Below are positions 56,164 to 64,000 of a stretch of 64,000 nucleotides of DNA, piece after piece. This DNA comes from Polytrichum commune (Eukaryota; Streptophyta; Polytrichopsida; Polytrichales; Polytrichaceae). A model generated the notes under the pieces. The model was not told the origin of the DNA and did not search any database. It saw only the letters and a list, made by a program, of their open reading frames with translations. Made by a program: the position numbers and the translations under genes. Numbering within the stretch: position 1 is the first letter of the stretch; every line of letters begins with the position of its first letter. The DNA is taken from the NCBI GenBank assembly GCA_950295325.1, contig OX485804.1:29638001-29702000 (forward strand). Direction: 5' to 3'.

Positions 56164-59100
56164 TCAAGCATTGAACAGCTTGCGGAATGTACCCTCTTTT
56201 TTGGCAGCTCCTTCTTTTGCCTGTTCAGCCAATGCAAAGAGACGTTTGAGGCCTGTACTGGAGGCAGCTGCAGCTGCAGCTGCTGACTGGGCCATTGCCC
56301 CCCTGCCCAGGGCACCTACCCGTGACATTACAGCCTCCCTACTTGGCTGTCCAAAAACTAGAGTTGATGCGGGAGGCGTAGATGGCATAGACATTCCTTG
56401 ACTGGGTTGTTGTGGACCAGTTTGAATAGAGGGTAGGCCCTCGGCATTGCGATTGCTGAAACGATCTAGTAACGGTTGTTGATCAATGCGCTTTAGACCC
56501 TGCATTGCAATGGTGGAATTCCAGATGTTAGCAACCAGAAAACATCACATCCAAGAGTTTAAGAGGCAAATTCATTGTTCCCTTTTATCTATGGACCCAC
56601 TGGACAATGATCCAGCCCAAATATGTCTACATTGAATGCCTCCCTTTCTGTTTAGACACTTGTTTTAAGAAACCCAACCTGTTCCGCCTTCATGCAATAC
56701 CAACAGCGATATCTAAGGACAGAAATCTACAACTGTTTGTATGCAATTAATATGCACATGATTGACTAAACCAGTTGGACCAAGCTATGCAAAGTACATG
56801 TACTTTTAAGAAAATTCTGAAATATGCAACCTAATTGCTGGCTGTTCCCACCCTCTCCGCATCAATTGTACAGAGATACTGGACTGGTTAAGAAAGAAAA
56901 CCAGCAGTATTTGCAGGCTTCATAAAGACGGCCACTGATTATTCAAATTCCTATTCACTATGAACAACTGCCTCCAGGGACATTTTGATCACCATCGAAA
57001 TGATTCCAAGAAAATTTTCATTTGACCCCTACTCAACTGAGGACATGAAATGTTTGAAAATTAGAAACAGGTTTGGTATCTTGATGTCATTTCAAACAGA
57101 AACTGGTCGTAATATGTTAACAATTTTTGCACCTTCAGCCACCAATTAGCTGACTTCCAAAAGCACTCAAAAAGATGTCTTGAAGAGAAAACACTTGCTA
57201 ACCTTTAGATCAAGAATCCGTTGGAAATCTGCAGCAGATCCTTCAGGCAATAGGGCTCTATATGTATCAGCTATTGCCTCCATAGGTGACAATATTACCT
57301 AAGGAACAACATCAATTGTTAGTAACTCCCACAGGCATCAACTGAAAGTAAGATATATTTTACTTCCTCAACTGGCGCAACATGACTACCAGAAGTTGAC
57401 CAAAATTGAAATAGAAACCACAAATAGGAAAGTAAATATAAGTCACAAACACCAAAGTAACCCAGGACAACTGGAAGTGTCAAGATAGTATTCCTGACTA
57501 TGCTGTTTATTAGATAGAGTGTGTGGTGTATTAGTTTTCACACAAGTTACTGTTAGTAACTATGAGTCATTACTAATCAGAATTGGGAGAAAAGAGTGTG
57601 GTTGTAAATTTTCATAATCCATATGAAAAAGTATATATACAATTACATAAATCCAGAGATGTGTGAAATTTAAATATAGTATTATAATAGTTGCACCGAA
57701 TCATGAATGATAATTTTACTTTCACCTCACTACATCCTTATGCTTGCAAATACTAGAGACTAACAAGAACATAAACATTGAGAAATAGTGACTTTCTGAG
57801 TGAGTCAGACTATATACAAAAATAGTTGACCCCAGGCATATTATCAGAACTACTCCCTGCATCTCATGTTACACAAAAGTACATATGATTGAAATATGGT
57901 TCCACATCACCCATGTTTAGTTTGTCCAACCTTCAGTAGATGCTCCGCCTTGCTCATTTCCCGCGCCACATACTTGGTATAGGTTGCAGGTGTACTCGTC
58001 TGGGATATCAAGATAAGAATTTTATTATGTCAAGGTTCTTGAATGAGAAGTGACTGTGATATGATCCTAATACATCAACCCAAACAGTTGGTACTCATTC
58101 TACTATGTCATAAATGTGGGCGGTGGGAAATTGTTGCAAAATGAGTGCACTGACACCTTCATCCAGTGGAAACACTGAGAACAAATTATAACCCAAATTT
58201 AGCATCAAAGACCCCAAATTAGTCCATTGGGACCCAGTTGAGATAATTCAACCACAAACCTAGAGTGGGCAGCTATAGGTTTGGATGGATTAGAGGTACG
58301 CTCACATGAAACAATTCCCCTTGGCCATAAATGTGATGGCTTCATATATGTAAGCCATCTAAATCTATGAATAAATGAGTTTGCTATCTATATGCAGAGA
58401 GAAGCCTCACCTGCCCCCCTAATGATGGCACTTCCAGCAAAAGAGTCTTAACAGCATGTGTGTCCAGAAGCATCTGCAAGGTAAGTGATTAAGATAAGGT
58501 CAGTTGGCAGAGCCTGGCACAAACAGTAGTAATTCTAGGAGTCTGCAAAGTCTGTATAGGAAACGAGAGAAATATTTTCATGCAACTGTGGGCTACTTGG
58601 AGCCAAGTATTGCCTTCAGAAGAAATTAGCAAAAGATTGGTAAGCAGGAAATATTAAAAGATGTACTATAATTGACATGATCCCACAACATGAATCCAAC
58701 ACGTTTTCACCTGCTGAGCACCAGTTTCTGAAATACGTTTGCATCTGAAGATACTGTTGTGGAAACGAGGAGCAAATGAGGCTGCAAGCTGCAGAACAAA
58801 TGCAATGTAAGGAAAGATCTTGCTGAAAATTTCAGTTTTCGACTTGATGCATGAGACAACACACAAATTCTTTTGTTATGACAATAAGCACGATGTTGGA
58901 TAAATCACATACCTTGTCCATAAAGTATTGAAAGTAAAGCGGTGATAGAAGTCCTGCTATGACTGGGACACTGCTGGAAAGTATGGCGCTAATGCCATTG
59001 ACATAACTGTACCCAGACATGCAACCTCATGTGAGCAAATCCCACTTCTAACTATAAACTTGTTAGGAAAACATGAACCACATTGTTCCTACATAAGTAG

Positions 59101-62100
59101 GTGTGAATTAGACAACGAAAGTTTCAGACACCAACTACTGTCGTGGATTCCAATATCTGACTAAGCTCTCTGTTGGATCAGTTCAAACCTTCATCGTCCG
59201 AATATAAAAGCATACAAAACTGCTTACTGCTCTGGTATAAGAAGTCAAAAGTTCACACACGAGTACAGTAGTTATCAAATGATCATAGGCAGTAAAACTG
59301 GTCTTGGTTAGAATCACATACTCAGACTGGTCACCTACACCTTCTAGGGTGGCCCATGGAAGACGAGCCATGTTGGCCAGTTCTACTTCAAGTCGTGTCT
59401 CTAAACCAAGTACTAGTGTTGACAACGCCTTTGTGATTACTCCGGAGAATTCATCCTGCACAAATCTGGACGTTAAACCAAGTACAAAAGTAGTAATTTT
59501 TTTAAGAATAGGCTCATTCATAAATGGATAGAAAAAGCTCAAAATGTGGAACAAACTCAATACCTGTTCTTCTGACATGTCTATACTTTCTGAAAAGTGT
59601 GAGTCAATGAGCTTTGCTATATTCTCCCCCATATTTGCAGACTGCAATAAGAACAATTAACCGATCAATATCAGAACAATATCAGTTGGTTTTGCGAAGT
59701 AGGCCTCTACATTCAGTTGGTAACCTTTATGCAATTAACAACCACCTTACCAAATTCCATGAGCCCAAAGATGCAATACTGATGACGTTTGGATCAGAAA
59801 CTGACTTATAATATGTTACACTGAAGCAAGCACAATCTTTAAAAGTACAATGTACAACTATTTAAAATCAACAAAACTGTTCCGGGAAAATGATGTTGGA
59901 CATACTGTCTCATGGCAGTACTCCGCTGTATTAACAATGTAGCATATGACCTTCTCGTCTCTGTCTGATACCTGAAATTTCAAGAAATCAGCCCTCAAAT
60001 CAAATGTCCAGTGTTCTAATATGCCAAGACAGAACCATATTTCATCCTTCATTTGCAATAAACCAAAACTTTCAAAGATAGAAATGGTGTAGGTACCTTC
60101 ACTTGACCCTCAGTCCCTGTTACAAGCCCCGGCTGCCCTCTGGGCAGTCGTGCAATGAGCCTTCCTGCATAAGCTCTTAGCACTCTCTGAAACACCTGGT
60201 TGAGGAATCACAAAACACATGTCAAATTATATTGTGCATGTCGATCCAACAAAGTCAATCTTGTGATCTGGTTAGCATAAATTATTGAATTACACAGCTA
60301 ATAAGTACTGCAAAGCCACAAACTAGAAGTTCTGCTAAAGAAACATATCAGCATTGTAGGTGAACCTCATATAAGAATAGTAAAGAACCTTATATAAGTT
60401 GAAGAGTGTTTGATTACAAGTAAGGGCACTGCAGCGTTTCAAGCTTCTTTTAATGATCAAGAACACCTGTTCAAAATGCATAGCAGTCTGTCAATGCCCA
60501 AAGCACATCCAAGTAAAAGCGAGGACAAATAGCACACAACCTCCCTTCTGCTTGACCCAATGCTTGAGAATGGCTTTAAGTTTCTTGCAACACATATCCC
60601 CTTGGACATGGTGGAAACACAGAGCATTCATGTATAGCAGGAAGTCTATTCAACTCTTAGAAGAAATATTCTGTAATACTAAGAACAAAAGAAAGACAAA
60701 CTCACTTCTGTACCCTTCCTTATTCAGCTTTTAAATATCAGAAACAACAGACCTGCGTGCCACTAGAAAGCAGGTGTGTCTGAGTGCCTTCTTCACATTC
60801 CCAAGTTTCTTCCTGTTGAGGACACAACATTGTTAGAGGAAGGTGCTCTTGTCCATATCCGAGAGAAAAATTGAATGTCTAAGGATTATGCAGGTGATCA
60901 GAAGTCAAGATAAAGCATGAAAAATCTAAGATTTACCAGAAATGAGAGGCAAAGAAAAATCACAATTCCAAAGTATGTACAAGGCAGAAGATATCCAGGG
61001 AAGTAAAACATGCCTGGATAAGCTTGTCCAAAGTCTCCATTAAAGTTTTTTCTTCCAGCTCGACATATATTGACATGTGCGGCTCAAAGCAAGATGAAAT
61101 AGTGCCTCGAAAGTTGAACGCCATTGCAGCCTGCAACAGAGATGATTAGGAAGACAGACAGGTAGGTGCCAACATGTGTTGAATCAAGTAGAAGGATTGG
61201 GCAACACCTGCAGAAGTTACTATTCTAGTCACAGTTTTGGTGTACTGCAACAATTTGGTACATTTCTATAATGAATTTCTGCATTGACATGCGTCAAATT
61301 AATAGAAAGTGAACATGAAATCAAATTTACTAAAAATGATCTAGTAAATATTGAGCTCACCCTTTCATTAGCAGCATCTTGCTTAACCTTCTTCTCTCCA
61401 TCTGTTTCCTGCTATCAAAAAGGATTCATTTAAATTGACGTGTATAACTGGGAATATGATATGATGACCTATATCCACATGAAGAATACAGCAGTTGCTA
61501 CCCAAATCAAGACTTCTCTACCAGCTATTTGAAATAGGCTGATACTGTGGAACCTAGAATGTTACCGTATAATTAGAGAAGGGATTTTGTCCTTTTCTCC
61601 ATCCCTTCTTTTTCCATCCCTTCTTTTTCCATCACTTCCTCACCACTGTCCAATTCTAGCTGAGGCCATATGTGCAAACTTTGTAGATATTGCAGATCAT
61701 TACATGGAAGAGTTGTGCACAAGGGGTGCTTAATTGTAACTACATATTTGATGACCTTCAGGTCTGGAAGTTTAATATATCTTGCATCCATTACAAAACT
61801 TGTCAATATTCACTATTCTCTAGTTAGGCTTCCTAGAATTATCATACTAATAGGCCTTTGACAGCCTTTGAAACTTTCATCAATTTAGTCCCGTTCATTT
61901 TTGTGCCTTTTGTGATTTAAACACTAATGGAGATATTGAGCACATTGTATACAAGTTCTCCATAAGTAGGCAGCCAAGTACAATACACAAACTGATCATA
62001 TTGCCATTAAAAGGCAAGGAAACAGTAACAGGCTAGTACCAATTTCAGCTGCTTCTGATATTTTTTACGAATAGCAGAGGCTGTGAGCTCCCCATCTTTC

Positions 62101-64000
62101 GTGTCAAAACCTTCATCATCACTTTCCTCTTCTTGTTTCTTGGGCCCTTCACCCCCACCAAAACGTTCTGCAAGCTCCTCCTCAAATTCTAAAGTCCGTT
62201 GTAGAGCCTGAAATGATTATATTACACTTACTGAGTGCATGTCATCATACAGTCAAAGGAACTTAGTAAAGCATCATCACACTAATTGGCTTTAAGTGAC
62301 GAACAGTACATTTTTCAGACTTGTCAATAACACACTCTAAACTTCAAACCTCCCTGCATCTCCCATATTTCATTGTGCAAGCATGATTCTCATGTCTGAT
62401 TCTCACTTGAAGAAAAAATTCTTGAGTGCCTCACACCTGTAGCAAAGTGCCTACTTCTGGCTTGGGTTGAGCTGTGTCAAGGATCTCCATCAACTGTGCC
62501 CTGTGAATGTAATCAATTGCCAGGTCACCATAATCCACCACATGTCACCAATCTAGCTCACTTGAGGAGGTCCCTCAAAAGTAACAGAAACACAATTCAC
62601 CAGAGAGGCCCAGAAAATATTGGCTCCACTTGGATATATGAAGGTGACAAATATGAGTGAAATGCTAAACATCTCTTCCCCAATTATCTAGTACAGCTGA
62701 TAAACAGGGACTTATAAATCTTTACACATCCCCTGCTAATTTTGAGCTAGATGGTAACTGGTCAAACATATTACCTTGTGACCTTACAGAACTGCATACA
62801 AAGGGTGTGCGCAACCCGCCAGCTTGGTGGGAAGATAGACCAAACTTCTTCATTGGACCGCAGCTGCCTCTTTATCCATGCATACCTTCTCTCGGCCTTC
62901 TCTAGTTTTGCAACCTCTGTATTCCAACCATGAAATTATATCCTTTGAATTAGACCCCTTTGTAGATACATTATATACAAAGCAGACAGAAATTGGAGTA
63001 AATTGCACAATTCCAGGTCAATATTGCTGTAAGAAGGGTCTAGCAAATCCAGCACAACACACCTATATCAATAATTATGTCACCTCCATAAAGCATGGCA
63101 TTGACCACTATAACTCCTGATGTTATCAAATCCAAACCCCATTCCAGGTCATGGAAGACTACACTTGGCTGACATCTTCACTGTACAACTAGAATAATGA
63201 TGCCTGTGATCCTGACACTCAGATAGTAATGTTCTTTCAAACAAAATCAAGAAGAAAGTAATTTGTCTTATCCTAGGAATTGAGCCTTGACAAGGTATTA
63301 AAAGGGAATTCTACAATGACATACAAATAGTTCCAGGGATTAGACACAATACTAAAGAGGTAGTAGGATTGCAAACAGAATTCAGAATCACACATCCCAG
63401 TAATTCAGAGCAAAGTGAGGCAAATCAGGCATTAAAACAAGAGGATATTAACACATCGATCAGTTAGACATGCATGTGAGGACAAACCTGTTCCTTGAAA
63501 AATTTGTTGATAGGCTGTAAGCTCTTTGCTACAAACATTACGTATGAGTTCTTCTTTGGCTGAAGGATCTAGTGCATCAATAACCAGACAGGCATCTGCT
63601 AGTTGCTGCATCTGCTGACCATCTTCATTGAGACCTGCTGTCCCTAAGCTGAATCATCCCCAAATTCATATCCCAGTAATTAAGTACAATCAAAGATGAG
63701 TCCCTTCCCGATGTTTAAAAATAATACCATTACAAATCAGCCTCATTTCAAAAATCAGTGCCAATGACAAACCCTGTGTAATCGGCAGCACTGGAGGCCA
63801 GTATTCAAGGACATTATAACACTATGTTCAAATTTTATAAGGCATAATAAATAAGACCTAAGAGAAATTTTAAGTCATGAGAAATGAGGTCTACATGCAT
63901 CTGCTTCAATATAAACCCAGCAGGGTTGATGATTAAGGGCTGCAAGAACATCATCATGGTTGACAACTAACCTTGAGAAATCAGAGAAGACATGAGATTT
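56164..64000 (-). CDS. VPS53: VPS53 (GARP/EARP tethering complex subunit), 3' part, 656 codons in window
   Basis: Exons (minus): 63972-64000 (continues off the window), 63488-63648, 62775-62916, 62437-62500, 62040-62207, 61361-61408, 61014-61130, 60753-60812, 60389-60466, 60097-60186, 59906-59971, 59564-59641, 59322-59455, 58913-59006, 58711-58788, 58411-58473, 57931-57999, 57203-57298, 56164-56499. Diagnostic plant VPS53 blocks: DACLVIDALDPS, YAWIKRQL, ALQRTLEFEEELAERFGGG, RSLKRCSALTCNQTLFNLYK, ICYIVNTAEYCHET, DMSEEQ, MLLDTHAVKTLLLEVPSLG, DTYRALLPEG, and the C-terminal FRKLFN. VPS53 tethers endosome-derived vesicles at the trans-Golgi (GARP) and recycling endosomes (EARP); the Arabidopsis orthologue is HIT1. 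Roughly 170 N-terminal residues lie outside. The intron after 61014 uses a GC donor. Intron 59456-59563 is 108 nt and open in frame, so retention would be translatable. A CCATCCCTTCTTTTT minisatellite lies in an intron near 61595-61637. Confidence 0.93.

Noticed and set aside
1-64000. CRISPR arrays, bacterial operons or phage genes
   Set aside because: No regularly spaced identical repeats. All genes are eukaryotic with introns or belong to retroelements.

Overview
The window is nuclear DNA from a land plant. Evidence: split genes with GT-AG introns, a chloroplast CRM-domain splicing factor, a plant-type VPS53 tethering subunit, a plant-type small SAP protein, and a gene-poor, AT-rich, transposon-filled background. 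A fungal/bacterial-type fucose-permease-like transporter, and the lack of anything typical of flowering plants, make me lean to a non-seed plant such as a moss or relative. That placement is inference, not shown directly.

Layout. 1-3071: degenerate tandem repeats and no recognised gene. 3072-6684 (minus): six-exon gene for a 156-aa SAP-domain protein, with a GC-richer promoter/5'UTR up to about 7310. 7910-8764 (minus): intact intronless CNOT9/RCD1-like gene, probably a retrogene. 9170-19720: nested transposon block. Its core is a Ty3/gypsy element (12166-19386) encoding gag, protease, a captured cytosine-C5 DNA methyltransferase domain, reverse transcriptase, RNase H, integrase and a C-terminal PHD finger. 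A non-autonomous CACTA element (10789-12022), itself carrying a tRNA-derived SINE, sits in its 5' leader. 19720-26480: AT-rich intergenic DNA with two MITE-like elements. 26480-30147 (plus): split gene for a 147-aa plant protein of unknown function. 30148-40526: mostly intergenic, with a CACTA transposase relic, two more MITE copies in opposite orientation and a small repeat-associated ORF. 40527-41828 (plus): intronless 433-aa FucP-like major facilitator transporter. 43037-50042 (minus): 13-exon, four-CRM-domain protein (CFM2-like, 1273 aa). 50100-56160: 5' flank of that gene, SINEs and unrecognised DNA. 56164-64000 (minus): 3' nineteen exons of VPS53, running off the right edge.

The genes do not form one pathway. 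VPS53 is part of the GARP/EARP tether at the Golgi and endosomes, the CRM protein should act in chloroplast group II intron splicing, the SAP protein is probably nuclear, and the transporter is a plasma- or endo-membrane protein.

The most striking object is the methyltransferase-bearing retrotransposon. It joins a potential DNA-methylation writer (PCQ and ENV motifs intact) and a potential histone-tail reader (PHD finger) to a retroelement polyprotein. This copy is dead: it has two frameshifts and seven in-frame stops. All splice structures below were assembled by eye from splice consensus, reading phase and family resemblance; no alignment was run.
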